Assembly (NCBI GenBank): GCA_937967805.1
Contig: CALBTC010000068.1
Span: 1 to 19,133, forward strand
Direction of reading: 5' to 3'
From: an uncultured Anaerolineaceae bacterium
Lineage (GTDB): Bacteria; Chloroflexota; Anaerolineae; Promineifilales; Promineifilaceae
Length of the DNA stretch: 19,133 nt
The notes under the pieces are model-generated. The model saw only the letters and a program-made list of their open reading frames with translations. It was not told the origin of the DNA and did not search any database. A program made the position numbers and the translations under genes. Below are positions 7,237-14,723 of the stretch, in pieces (the first letter of the stretch is position 1; every line of letters starts with the position of its first letter).

Positions 7237-8500
7237 AATCCTTTACCCACAACGACTCGTCCCGCCAAACCTCCCCCTGCGCACCTGACCGCACACACTC
7301 CTCCAGGCTGCCAAAAATCACTTCCAGGCCAATGTTGCCGGGGGAGTAATGGGCAAACTTGCCCGAGTTGGTCATGAGCACGCCGTGCCGGCGCACGATG
7401 GGTGTGACCACGACGCAGGTATCGACGATGACGCGCACCCCGGCGGCTTTGAGCTGGTCCAGCCAGCCGCGCTGCTGCAAGGCGCCCAGCGCCAGCCGGT
7501 TGGTGCAGACGATAAAATCAACCTCAGGGTGGGGTGGGAACTGCTCGATGAGCGGCAGCAGCTTCTCGAATTCGGCCAGGGAAAAGTGGGGACTGCCCAG
7601 GGCGACGACCTCGATACGGCCGTCCTCCACCGTCGCCAATTTACTCAGCATTGCTCGTATATCAGCCATCGTCACGAACCGTTCCGCTGCGGGCGGCTGG
7701 TGGTACAGCGCCTCGGCCAGCGTGGGCGCTTCCGGCGTCACGCCCACGGCATGAAACAGCGCCACCGCCCCGGAAGAAGCCGCTGCTGCCCCCAGCGCCT
7801 TAAGCTGGTCTTCCGTTGTCTCCGGTGGCAGGCCCATGATGACCGGAACCTGGTTCCGGCTGTGGGCACCGACAAAGTAGCCCAGCACCGGGAAGAAAAC
7901 GTCTTCGTGTAGCAATGCTGAGGGAATGTTGTCTAGATGAAACACAATTTGGCCACGACGATTCTCGGGCAGATGCAGCCCCACGGCCGGCGCCCGCCCG
8001 GTGAGCGCGGCGCAGATGTCGATGAAGTCGCCGTACCGGTTGGTGCGCGCCCCCAAAACGGAGTTGGCAAAAACGATGGCATTGCTCTCCGCCCAGGCGA
8101 TTTGCGTGCCGAAGGCGGGGCGGTGCATTGCCTGGTAGGGGGCGCAGGTCCAGACCGGGGCGCAGCCCATCTGCTGGTACGCCGCCATCAGGCGGGTGGC
8201 GCGGTCGGCCAGATCGGCGCTGCCTGCGAATTGCTCCGGGTGCATCAAATCAATCGCGCCCACGTTGAGCGTGGCGGGCACGCGCACCTGCGCCCCGCCG
8301 GCCACCAGCCGCTCAGCAAAGTCCAGCCCGGATTGGCCGTGGTACAAACAGCCGTCGATGTGGGCCGATTCGATGTCCAGCAGTTCGCTGGCACCGTACA
8401 CGTTGGCCATTGTGCTTAAAATGCGCATAGCCATTTTGGTTGCTTCGCCAAACTCACCGTGGAGCATGGCCTGGTCTTGGGGGGTGAGGGTTAGGGGCAT
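7235..8500 (-). CDS. Aconitase X catalytic domain protein (large subunit, DUF521)
   Basis: 421 residues from the chosen ATG. It is the catalytic subunit of aconitase X. Motifs are SAHIDGCLYHG (about 45-55), MGCAPVWTCAPYQ (about 111-123), SNAIVFANSVLGARTNRYGD (139-158), VALGSPHFSLAEF, VIVDTCVVVTPIV and LMTNSGKFAHYSPGNIGLEV near the end. Cys and His residues in these motifs are candidates for the iron-sulfur site of the family. Candidate substrates are (R)-5-phosphomevalonate or cis-3-hydroxy-L-proline; no neighbour decides between them. The frame can start six codons earlier, at 8518, but those residues (MTSEML) derive from the repeat at 8511-8611. Starting at 8500 puts AAGTGAG 6 nt upstream of the ATG, a usable Shine-Dalgarno. 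Length is near normal. Confidence 0.88.
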   Translation of the reverse strand: MPLTLTPQDQAMLHGEFGEATKMAMRILSTMANVYGASELLDIESAHIDGCLYHGQSGLDFAERLVAGGAQVRVPATLNVGAIDLMHPEQFAGSADLADRATRLMAAYQQMGCAPVWTCAPYQAMHRPAFGTQIAWAESNAIVFANSVLGARTNRYGDFIDICAALTGRAPAVGLHLPENRRGQIVFHLDNIPSALLHEDVFFPVLGYFVGAHSRNQVPVIMGLPPETTEDQLKALGAAAASSGAVALFHAVGVTPEAPTLAEALYHQPPAAERFVTMADIRAMLSKLATVEDGRIEVVALGSPHFSLAEFEKLLPLIEQFPPHPEVDFIVCTNRLALGALQQRGWLDQLKAAGVRVIVDTCVVVTPIVRRHGVLMTNSGKFAHYSPGNIGLEVIFGSLEECVRSGAQGEVWRDESLWVKD

Positions 8501-8510
8501 AAGCATCTCA

Positions 8511-8611
8511 CTTGTCATTTCAAGCCGCTTTTTGGCGAGAAATCTTTCTAACTGGCAAAATCAAAGCGCAACGGAAGATGAAAGATTTCTCCCTTCGGTC
8601 GAAATGACAAG
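8511..8611. repeat. Interspersed palindromic repeat upstream of aconitase X large subunit
   Basis: CTTGTCATTTC (8511-8521) pairs perfectly with GAAATGACAAG (8601-8611). Inside, GAGAAATCTTTC (8537-8548) pairs perfectly with GAAAGATTTCTC (8580-8591). The outer ends match the TTGTCAT...ATGACAA design of the repeat at 6618-6747, so the aconitase X pair lies between two elements of the same kind. No gene is inside. Confidence 0.85.
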
Positions 8612-8633
8612 TCGGAAATCTTCGCGTTCATAA

Positions 8634-9413
8634 TTAGAGTTTGCTTTTGATTAAGTTTTGCACGGCCGTTTCAAAACGTGTGTCTGGTGAAAAATCAAGG
8701 TGCAATCGCTGGACGACGGCCGTTCTTGCATTGAGATACGCTTGCAGCAGGTTGGCTAAGTGAACGGCCGTTGCCTTTGTGTCCCGGTGGTTAAACTGGG
8801 CATGCAGCAAGGGCTGGCGGGCCGGGACTTCCAGCGGCAGGACGTGCAGCAGGGGTGGTAGGGTAAAATGCAGCAGCTCCAGGTAGATCGTAAACGGCTT
8901 GTCGCCGTCGCCGCGCAGCAGCAGGCGGAAGGCGTCCCACAGCATCACCCAGAACCGTTCGTCCAGCGCGGCCAGCTCGGCGGCGGTGAGGCGGGGCTGG
9001 GGCAGCAGGGCGCGGGCGCAGACGTCCTGGTAGCGGTTGGCCCAGCCGTCGTGGTCCTTGAGGATGCGGATGTCGCGGTCCCACGGGTTGGGTTCCAGCT
9101 CGGCTTGCAGCTCGTAGCGGTAGTCGGCTTTGGTGCCGTTGCTGTAGAGGGCGATGTGGAAATACGGCCGTACATGCTCCGCATCAAACGATTTGGCCGG
9201 CACGTACTGCATCACCGACTGCACAAAGTCGCGCCGCTGCCGCCAAGCCCGTTCGCGGGCCGGCTCGTCGGCAAACACCAGGGCGATGTCCATATCGGAA
9301 TAGGGGTCTGATTGGCGACGGCCGTACGACCCCGCCAAAAAGCAGGCCACAATATCCCCTTCGCTCATCACCCGCTGCTGCAAGCGCACCAGCACCCGAT
9401 CTTGTTCAAACAT
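8634..9413 (-). CDS. Nucleotidyltransferase domain protein (pol-beta superfamily)
   Basis: 259 residues from the chosen start. The catalytic signature is AGSYGRRQSDPYSDMDIALV (27-46), with the G-S pair at 28-29 and metal-binding Asp at 40 and 42. The rest is helical, with a Trp-rich part that looks like a four-helix accessory domain of kanamycin-nucleotidyltransferase-like or MNT-type enzymes. The substrate is unknown. I chose the ATG at 9413: the Shine-Dalgarno AAGGAG (9424-9429) lies 10 nt upstream and a TATAAT (9436-9441, minus strand) just before that. Starting at 9488 would place the promoter inside the gene. It is divergent from the AIPR gene. Four ACGGCCGT palindromes start in its coding part, plus one at 8662. 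Confidence 0.8.
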   Translation of the reverse strand: MFEQDRVLVRLQQRVMSEGDIVACFLAGSYGRRQSDPYSDMDIALVFADEPARERAWRQRRDFVQSVMQYVPAKSFDAEHVRPYFHIALYSNGTKADYRYELQAELEPNPWDRDIRILKDHDGWANRYQDVCARALLPQPRLTAAELAALDERFWVMLWDAFRLLLRGDGDKPFTIYLELLHFTLPPLLHVLPLEVPARQPLLHAQFNHRDTKATAVHLANLLQAYLNARTAVVQRLHLDFSPDTRFETAVQNLIKSKL

Positions 9414-9423
9414 AACCAACATA

Positions 9424-9441
9424 CTCCTTGCGCTGATTATA
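9424..9441 (-). promoter_or_regulatory. -10 hexamer and Shine-Dalgarno of the nucleotidyltransferase gene
   Basis: On the minus strand TATAAT (9436-9441) is followed by AAGGAG (9424-9429) and then ATG at 9413. The order decides the start. No strong -35 is visible 17 nt upstream of TATAAT, so the promoter is only moderately supported. Transcription from this -10 would start very near the Shine-Dalgarno, giving a very short leader. Confidence 0.4.
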
Positions 9442-9597
9442 CCCAACGCAATGAGGACGGGAAACGAATAAGTTTGAAAAGGCATCATGTGTCCCTTTTT
9501 GACTCTACTGTTTACCGTTTGTGGTTGATGTTATCTTTTGTATACTTGACCTGCCCGTTTTGAAATAAGTTATGTACTTTTTTGAGGAAAGATTATT

Positions 9598-11346
9598 ATG
9601 CCATCGCTTCAAGATTATTCGACAGTAAAAAGCCATGTTGAAAAAATCCAAGTCGATCTCGATAAAGAGCCGCAGGATGCTTTCTATTTCTTTGTGTTAA
9701 ATCTTATTCTGGGGCTTCAAGATGATGAAATTGAAGACTCTATAACCGACAATAGCTATTTAGCTAAAATAGGTGGTCGGGCGGGTCACGATCGGGGAAT
9801 CGATTCTGTTTACATTGATACTGCTGACGTGAAACCAGTTATTCATTTGTTCAACTGCAAATACACAGAAAAATTTGAAAAAACAGATAATCACTTTCCT
9901 TCATCTGAAATTGACAAAATTGTCAACTTTTTGAATGGTCTGTTCAGTAAGGATAAAGAGCTGTTAAATACGGTCAATCCAGTATTAGCCAGCAAAATCG
10001 GGGAAATTTGGGAAGTCCACCAGACTGTTAACCCCAATTACAAAATTCATCTATGTGCAAATCTCTACAAGGGATTGATTAAAGATGAAAAAATCCGCTT
10101 TGAACGAGAAGTAAGTGTCCACTCGAATTTTGAATTTGAGTATCATTTGATGGATAAATTTGTCGATCTTTTAACGAAGAAGGACAAACAAATAATCAAC
10201 GCAAAAATAAAAGGCATTGACAGAAATAATTTTGAAAAAACAGACGGAGATATAAGAGCATTAATAGTTAATGTTGATGCTCGTGATCTAATCCGAATTG
10301 TACTAGATGATGAAGAGATTCGTAATTCAGCAGATATAGATGATTACGATAAACTTAAGAAATACAATATTCTTGAAGATGCGTTTGAAGATAATGTCAG
10401 GGTTTACTTAAGACAGAGATCTCGTGTAAATAGGAATATCAAAAATACAGTGCTATCTTCAGACAACCACCGCTTTTTCTATTTTAATAACGGTATAACG
10501 ATAACGTGTGATATGTATGAGTATCCAAAGACTCAACGTGGTCCTTTAATAGAGCTGAAAAATCTTCAAGTTGTCAATGGCAGTCAAACAATTCACGCAT
10601 TGTACGAAGCTTTTCTTGAAAACTCAGAGCAGCTTGAGTATGTAGACTTGTTGTGTCGCATATACGAAACTAAGAGTTCAAGTCTTAGTACAAACATAGC
10701 AGAATACACAAATAGTCAAAACCCAGTCAGCAGCAGAGATATTCGGTCTATCGACTATGCCCAACAAAAACTGGAAACCGAGTTTTTCGCAAAAGGCCTT
10801 TATTATGAAAGAAAGAAGAACCAATATTCTGGACAACCACGACATTTAAGAATTGATGCAGAAAAAGCAGGCCAAGTGTTGTTTGCTTTTTATAACAAGA
10901 TGCCGGCTGAGGCGAAGAATAAAAAGAGGCTAATCTTTGCAGAAAAATATGAAGATATTTTTAATGACTCAATAAATGCCGACAAAGTGATTTTACCCTA
11001 TAGGTTGTTTGATCGGATTGAAGAAGCTAAAAATCGACGAAAGGCAGAAATACTAACCTTGCCGGACCATGAGTATGAGGATGAATCGTTCATTTTATAT
11101 GCGTCTTATTATATTCTCTATTTTTTAGGTGAAATGGCTGATCATCAAGGTATTGAGAAAATATCTGCAAATTTGAACGATATTTGGAATTTATACCCAG
11201 AGGCGATAGAAATAGTAAGGAAGCTCATCAACAGGGAAAAGACCTTTCTTTCTGGGCATAAAGATACCTATACTCATGCTAAATTCTTTGTATCTAGCAA
11301 ACCTAAGAAATACTTTGAAGAGCAATTTCCAAAGCATTTTGTTTGA
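9598..11346 (+). CDS. AIPR family abortive infection phage resistance protein
   Basis: 582 residues. It is a member of the AIPR family (Pfam AIPR). The family core is visible as FFYFNNGITITC (293-304) and LQVVNGSQTIHALYEA (323-338). Residues about 56-90, GGRAGHDRGIDSVYID then HLFNCKY, resemble a restriction-like PD-(D/E)xK nuclease site (candidate Asp65/Asp69 and Lys88), so the protein may be a nuclease; this is inference. Family members are linked to abortive infection or restriction. The ATG has GAGG at 9584-9587, 10 nt upstream. The gene is markedly AT-rich and contains none of the ACGGCCGT palindromes common elsewhere, unlike its neighbours, which points to recent horizontal transfer. It is followed 93 nt later by a probable toxin-antitoxin pair. 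Confidence 0.85.
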   Translation: MPSLQDYSTVKSHVEKIQVDLDKEPQDAFYFFVLNLILGLQDDEIEDSITDNSYLAKIGGRAGHDRGIDSVYIDTADVKPVIHLFNCKYTEKFEKTDNHFPSSEIDKIVNFLNGLFSKDKELLNTVNPVLASKIGEIWEVHQTVNPNYKIHLCANLYKGLIKDEKIRFEREVSVHSNFEFEYHLMDKFVDLLTKKDKQIINAKIKGIDRNNFEKTDGDIRALIVNVDARDLIRIVLDDEEIRNSADIDDYDKLKKYNILEDAFEDNVRVYLRQRSRVNRNIKNTVLSSDNHRFFYFNNGITITCDMYEYPKTQRGPLIELKNLQVVNGSQTIHALYEAFLENSEQLEYVDLLCRIYETKSSSLSTNIAEYTNSQNPVSSRDIRSIDYAQQKLETEFFAKGLYYERKKNQYSGQPRHLRIDAEKAGQVLFAFYNKMPAEAKNKKRLIFAEKYEDIFNDSINADKVILPYRLFDRIEEAKNRRKAEILTLPDHEYEDESFILYASYYILYFLGEMADHQGIEKISANLNDIWNLYPEAIEIVRKLINREKTFLSGHKDTYTHAKFFVSSKPKKYFEEQFPKHFV

Positions 11347-11390
11347 TTTAACAATAGTGACCTTGCTTCTTGGCGGAGGGAGGTTGGAGA

Positions 11391-11459
11391 ATGTCAATGA
11401 TTCAAATTACGGCAAAGAAATCTACGGAGATACGATGTCATGACGGCCTTGTATGCTGA
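11391..11459 (+). CDS. Possible 22-codon leader peptide before the toxin-antitoxin pair
   Basis: ATG at 11391 with a very strong purine-rich Shine-Dalgarno (GGAGGGAGG, 11375-11383) 7 nt upstream. It encodes MSMIQITAKKSTEIRCHDGL plus two residues and ends at TGA 11457-11459, overlapping the start of the antitoxin gene (11440) in another frame. It may be a leader that couples translation, or a chance remnant of a lost gene. No function is assigned. Confidence 0.3.
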   Translation: MSMIQITAKKSTEIRCHDGLVC

Positions 11460-11694
11460 CACCCACCCCAAAATGGAAGCTTTACAAATCCAGTTGTGGC
11501 GGCAAGCCAGCCCAACTAAAAAGATGAACATGCTGGCACAGTTAAACGCCTCCGCACGCATGCTGGCGTTGACAGGTTTACGTGATCAGTATCCGCAAGC
11601 AACAGAAGCAGAACTGCGCCGCAAGCTGGCCGATTTGTTGTTGGGTGAGGAACTGGCGCGTAAAGTTTACGGAGAAGCCGGCAATGCAGAATGA
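11440..11694 (+). CDS. Small helical protein, probable antitoxin (Rv0078B-like)
   Basis: 84 residues, rich in Leu, Ala and charged residues (MEALQIQLWRQASPTKKMNM at about 12-31, RRKLADLLLGEELARKVYGE near the end). It resembles small proteins annotated as Rv0078B-related antitoxins. I recognise the pattern, but not with certainty. The start has GGAGA (11426-11430) 9 nt upstream. It overlaps the next gene by 11 nt (11684-11694), as is typical of antitoxin-toxin operons with the antitoxin first. It would neutralise the downstream nucleotidyltransferase-like protein. Confidence 0.65.
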   Translation: MTALYADTHPKMEALQIQLWRQASPTKKMNMLAQLNASARMLALTGLRDQYPQATEAELRRKLADLLLGEELARKVYGEAGNAE

Positions 11695-12256
11695 GCCAAT
11701 CGAGGTGACGCTTTTGGTAACAACCGTTTTCGAGCAGCTAAACGTCCCTTATCTCATCGGCGGCTCATTGGCTTCTGTGTTGTACGGTATGGTGCGGACG
11801 ACCCAAGATGCGGACATTGTTGCCGAAATGCGCCAGGAACATATACGGCCGTTCGTCTCTACCCTGGAAGACGATTTCTACATAGACGAAGAGATGATTG
11901 CCTCATCTATCCAGCGCAACACAAGTTTCAACATTATCCACCGCGAGACCTTCTTCAAAGTTGATGTTTTCATTCCTGCACCACGTCCTTTTTTGCAATC
12001 GCAGTTTACCCGTGCCCAAAGGCAAACCTTTACCTTTGAAACGGAAATCAGCGCAAAGTTTGCCACGCCTGAAGATACCATTCTCTCCAAGCTTGAGTGG
12101 TTTCGACTGGGCGGTGAAACGTCCGAGCGTCAATGGCGGGACATTTTGGGCGTTATCAAAACACGGGCAGATAAATTAGATTTTGCCTATTTGCAAAAGT
12201 GGGCCACAGAAATTCAAGTTGGCGATTTGCTGGATCGCGCTTTGCAAGAATCATAA
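11684..12256 (+). CDS. Nucleotidyltransferase-like protein, probable toxin
   Basis: 190 residues. YLIGGSLASVLYGMVRTTQD (23-42) followed by ADIV gives the GG-S/A...R-T-T-x-D-x-D signature of nucleotidyltransferase-fold proteins close to the AbiEii/MNT group (Gly26-Gly27, Asp42, Asp44). The longer frame back to 11582 lies inside the antitoxin gene in another frame. The ATG at 11684 gives an 11-nt overlap with that gene, which supports one operon. Known relatives transfer nucleotides to tRNA or proteins and can be toxins; the substrate here is unknown. It ends 7 nt from the convergent Kef-type gene. One ACGGCCGT palindrome sits inside at 11845-11852. Confidence 0.75.
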   Translation: MQNEPIEVTLLVTTVFEQLNVPYLIGGSLASVLYGMVRTTQDADIVAEMRQEHIRPFVSTLEDDFYIDEEMIASSIQRNTSFNIIHRETFFKVDVFIPAPRPFLQSQFTRAQRQTFTFETEISAKFATPEDTILSKLEWFRLGGETSERQWRDILGVIKTRADKLDFAYLQKWATEIQVGDLLDRALQES

Positions 12257-12263
12257 AAAATGG

Positions 12264-13808
12264 TCATTGAGTTGGCGCAGTTTCCTGGCCGAGGGCGGCC
12301 TGGGCCAGCTCGCGGCCGGCCTGGGCGATGGGCAGGAAGGAGACGGTAACGCCGGCGTCTTGCAGCGCCTGGCGGCTGGCGGCCTCGCGCAGGAAGGCGG
12401 CGATGAAGCCGTCGTAGCCGGCGCGGCGCAGGTTGCGGGCGGCGCGCACCTCGGCGTTGGTGCTGCCCAGGGTCATCAGCACGCCGTGCACGTGGCTCAG
12501 GTCCAGCTCGGTCCACAGTTCATTGTCGTTGGCGTCGCCGTAAATGACGCGACGGCCGTCCCGCAACTGCCGCTGTATCTGCGCCGGATCGGCATCAATG
12601 CCCAACGGCCGTTTCCCCTGCTGGATCAAATAATCATAAGCGGCGCTGCCCGCGAGTCCCATGCCCAAAATGACAAATTCGGCCGCCCCCAGGCTGCGCG
12701 GCTCGTGGTCCGGATGGTCGACCGGGCGCTCATAGTGCGTTAACCACCGCTCCCAGCGCGTCCACAGCGTGTTCACCGCCTGGCTCACCGGCGCATTCAG
12801 CGCGTAGGAAATGGCCACCAACAGCCCGGTCGTTACCACAAACGAGGGTTCCACCAGACCGGCAGCGGCGGCGCTGCTCACCACAATCAGGGCAAACTCG
12901 CTGTACGCCGTCAGCGAGATGCTGCTGAGAAAGGCCGTGCGCGCCCGCAGGCGGAAGCGCAGCATCAGGCCAAAAAAGAGCGCCCCCTTCAGCGGCAAGA
13001 TGAGCAGCAGCAGTCCGACGGTGAGCCAGTTACGGCCGTCCGGTACACCGGCCAGCCCCACCTGCAAAAAGAAGCCGACCAGGAACACTTCTTTGAGCGC
13101 CCACAGCTTATCGTACAGCTCGTCGGAGCGTTCGTCCCCGGCCAGCACCAGGCCGATCAGCAGCGCGCCCAGCTTGGCGTCCAGCCCGACCAGATCGAAC
13201 AGCCAGCCGGCACCCAGCGCCAGCGCCAGGCCGTAAATCAGCAGGAGCTCTTCGCGCCCGGCGGACTGCATCAGGCGCAGCAGCAGCGGGCGGGCCAGCG
13301 GCAGCGCCAGCAGCACCAGCGCCCACCACGTCGGCGAGCCGCCCCCGGCGACGATGAGCAGCAAAACGGCGACCACGTCCTGCAAAATGAGCACGCCGAT
13401 GGCCAAACGGCCGTGGTAGCTGTCCAGCTCCTCGCGGGCGTCCAGCAGCTTGGCGGTAAGCACCGTGCTGGAGAAACCTAGGCTGACGGCAATGAGAACG
13501 GCCGTGCCCAGCGGCAAATTGAGCAGGATGAGTACGGCCGTAAAAATCAGCCCGCTGATCAGCAGATGAATGGAGCCGACCCCCAGCACCTGCGGCTGCA
13601 CCAGGCTGCGAAAGTTGAGGTGCAGCCCCACGGTGAACAGCAGCAGCACCACGCCAAAATCCCCCACCGCCTTGATGAAGTCGGTGCTCTGCACGCCTAA
13701 ATAGGCCAGGACTACCCCGGCGGTCAGGTAGCCGACCATCGTCGGCAGACGAATCAGTTTGGCGGCGATTCCGGCCAAAAATGCCACAAAGATCCAGAGT
13801 AGTTCCAT
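12264..13808 (-). CDS. Kef-type cation/proton antiporter (CPA2) with RCK domain
   Basis: 514 residues. About 12 membrane segments make up the first 350 residues. A QD motif in LQDVVAVLL (about Q143-D144) matches the ion-binding helix of CPA2 antiporters, and LGALLIGLVLAGDE (about 213-226) matches the conserved Kef-family helix. A C-terminal RCK/TrkA-N Rossmann domain starts at about 378 with G-x-G-x2-G in ILGMGLAGSA (Gly382, 384, 387), followed by LGIDADP for nucleotide binding. It probably exchanges K+ or Na+ for H+ under nucleotide control. The open frame begins at 13841, but the first 11 residues come from the inverted repeat at 13823-13855. I chose ATG 13808 (MELLWIF), which leads directly into the first membrane helix. 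Four or more ACGGCCGT palindromes lie inside. Confidence 0.88.
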   Translation of the reverse strand: MELLWIFVAFLAGIAAKLIRLPTMVGYLTAGVVLAYLGVQSTDFIKAVGDFGVVLLLFTVGLHLNFRSLVQPQVLGVGSIHLLISGLIFTAVLILLNLPLGTAVLIAVSLGFSSTVLTAKLLDAREELDSYHGRLAIGVLILQDVVAVLLLIVAGGGSPTWWALVLLALPLARPLLLRLMQSAGREELLLIYGLALALGAGWLFDLVGLDAKLGALLIGLVLAGDERSDELYDKLWALKEVFLVGFFLQVGLAGVPDGRNWLTVGLLLLILPLKGALFFGLMLRFRLRARTAFLSSISLTAYSEFALIVVSSAAAAGLVEPSFVVTTGLLVAISYALNAPVSQAVNTLWTRWERWLTHYERPVDHPDHEPRSLGAAEFVILGMGLAGSAAYDYLIQQGKRPLGIDADPAQIQRQLRDGRRVIYGDANDNELWTELDLSHVHGVLMTLGSTNAEVRAARNLRRAGYDGFIAAFLREAASRQALQDAGVTVSFLPIAQAGRELAQAALGQETAPTQ

Positions 13809-13822
13809 TGGTCTCAAGTGTG

Positions 13823-13855
13823 AGATTGGTCCAATCTTCAAGATTGGACCAATCT
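13823..13855. repeat. 16-bp perfect inverted repeat upstream of the Kef-type gene
   Basis: AGATTGGTCCAATCTT (13823-13838) pairs perfectly with AAGATTGGACCAATCT (13840-13855) around 1 nt. Each arm is itself nearly palindromic (AGATTGG-N-CCAATCT). It lies between two minus-strand genes and could serve as terminator, operator or repeat. A related half copy lies at 16315-16329. Confidence 0.85.
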
Positions 13856-13863
13856 GGCAAGGG

Positions 13864-14616
13864 TTAATTCAAGCTGTAGTCGGTAGGGGTGCGCAGCTCG
13901 TCGAGCGTTTCCAGGTAGTCGCCCAGGGCCAGCACCTCTTCGTTGATTTCGGCCGAGAGGCGCTCGTAGCTGTTGCTCTGGTTCATGAAGCTGCCGCTGC
14001 GCAATTGCGAGTAGATGATGCCCAACTGGGCCAGCGTATTTTCTACCTTCAGTTCAGCAAGCTGCCTGTTGCGGGCGCTCACCTCCAGTTGTTCCATCTG
14101 GCGCCGGCGGTTGGCCAACGTGCGCTCCAGCTTTTGCCGCAGGACGGGATCGCCGGTTTCGGCCATCTGCTTCTCCAGCCGCTTGATCGCTTCCGGCACG
14201 CGCTTGCGCTCATCAGCCAGCAGGCGGTCTTCCTGCTGGTTTTGGGCGTGGGCCACAATTTCTTCAATCATATGCACCCAGTCGGCCACACGGCCGTTTA
14301 GCTGCTCCAGCCGAATGCGCGCCATCGAGTCGGGCGTAGCGCTTTGGGCCATAGCGGCGATGTTGGCCTGATAAGTGTGCGCCTGGCGCAGTTCGTCAGC
14401 AAAGGGGCCGGGTTTGCCAGATGATTTGGGGATGGGAACGGCCGTATTGCTCCCGTTGTCCGCTCTTCTTGCGACCGGTTGTTTTTTCTCCCCGACAAAC
14501 AGCGCCCTAAACAACTCTAGCAAAATGGTGCCCAATCCCTTTTTCTTGATCTCTTTCTTCAGCTTTTTGCGCGTTGATTTGGGAATCAAAACCTTAATAA
14601 TGTCATCAAAATCCAT
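13864..14616 (-). CDS. Conserved coiled-coil protein of unknown function
   Basis: 250-residue soluble protein. The N-terminal part is basic (KSTRKKLKKEIKKKGLGTIL at about 14-33), followed by a low-complexity stretch. A long helical, probably coiled-coil region occupies about 75-235 (for example RLEKQMAETGDPVLRQKLER). The C-terminus is acidic. There is no signal peptide or membrane segment. The ATG at 14616 has GTGGAG 11 nt upstream. It sits upstream of the Kef-type gene on the same strand. I do not recognise the family; it may be a structural or regulatory protein. Confidence 0.7.
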   Translation of the reverse strand: MDFDDIIKVLIPKSTRKKLKKEIKKKGLGTILLELFRALFVGEKKQPVARRADNGSNTAVPIPKSSGKPGPFADELRQAHTYQANIAAMAQSATPDSMARIRLEQLNGRVADWVHMIEEIVAHAQNQQEDRLLADERKRVPEAIKRLEKQMAETGDPVLRQKLERTLANRRRQMEQLEVSARNRQLAELKVENTLAQLGIIYSQLRSGSFMNQSNSYERLSAEINEEVLALGDYLETLDELRTPTDYSLN

Positions 14617-14723
14617 GAATTTTTTTTCTCCACCACAGGTGAGCTTCCTGATGAGGATACAGCGTTTTTACCGGCTGCCAATAGCTCCACAGCCAGCGTT
14701 AAGATTGCATTTAGTCGGGACAA

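Noticed and set aside
6618..8611. Composite transposon carrying aconitase X
   Set aside because: The flanking elements encode no transposase and no target-site duplication is visible, so only a repeat-flanked module can be claimed.
12257..12263. Bidirectional terminator between the toxin-like gene and the antiporter gene
   Set aside because: Only 7 nt separate the stops and no hairpin with a T-run is visible on either strand.
13108..13860. Second minus-strand frame of 250 codons in the antiporter gene
   Set aside because: It overlaps the certain Kef-type gene in another frame, with an Arg/Ala/Gly-rich product typical of a shadow frame.
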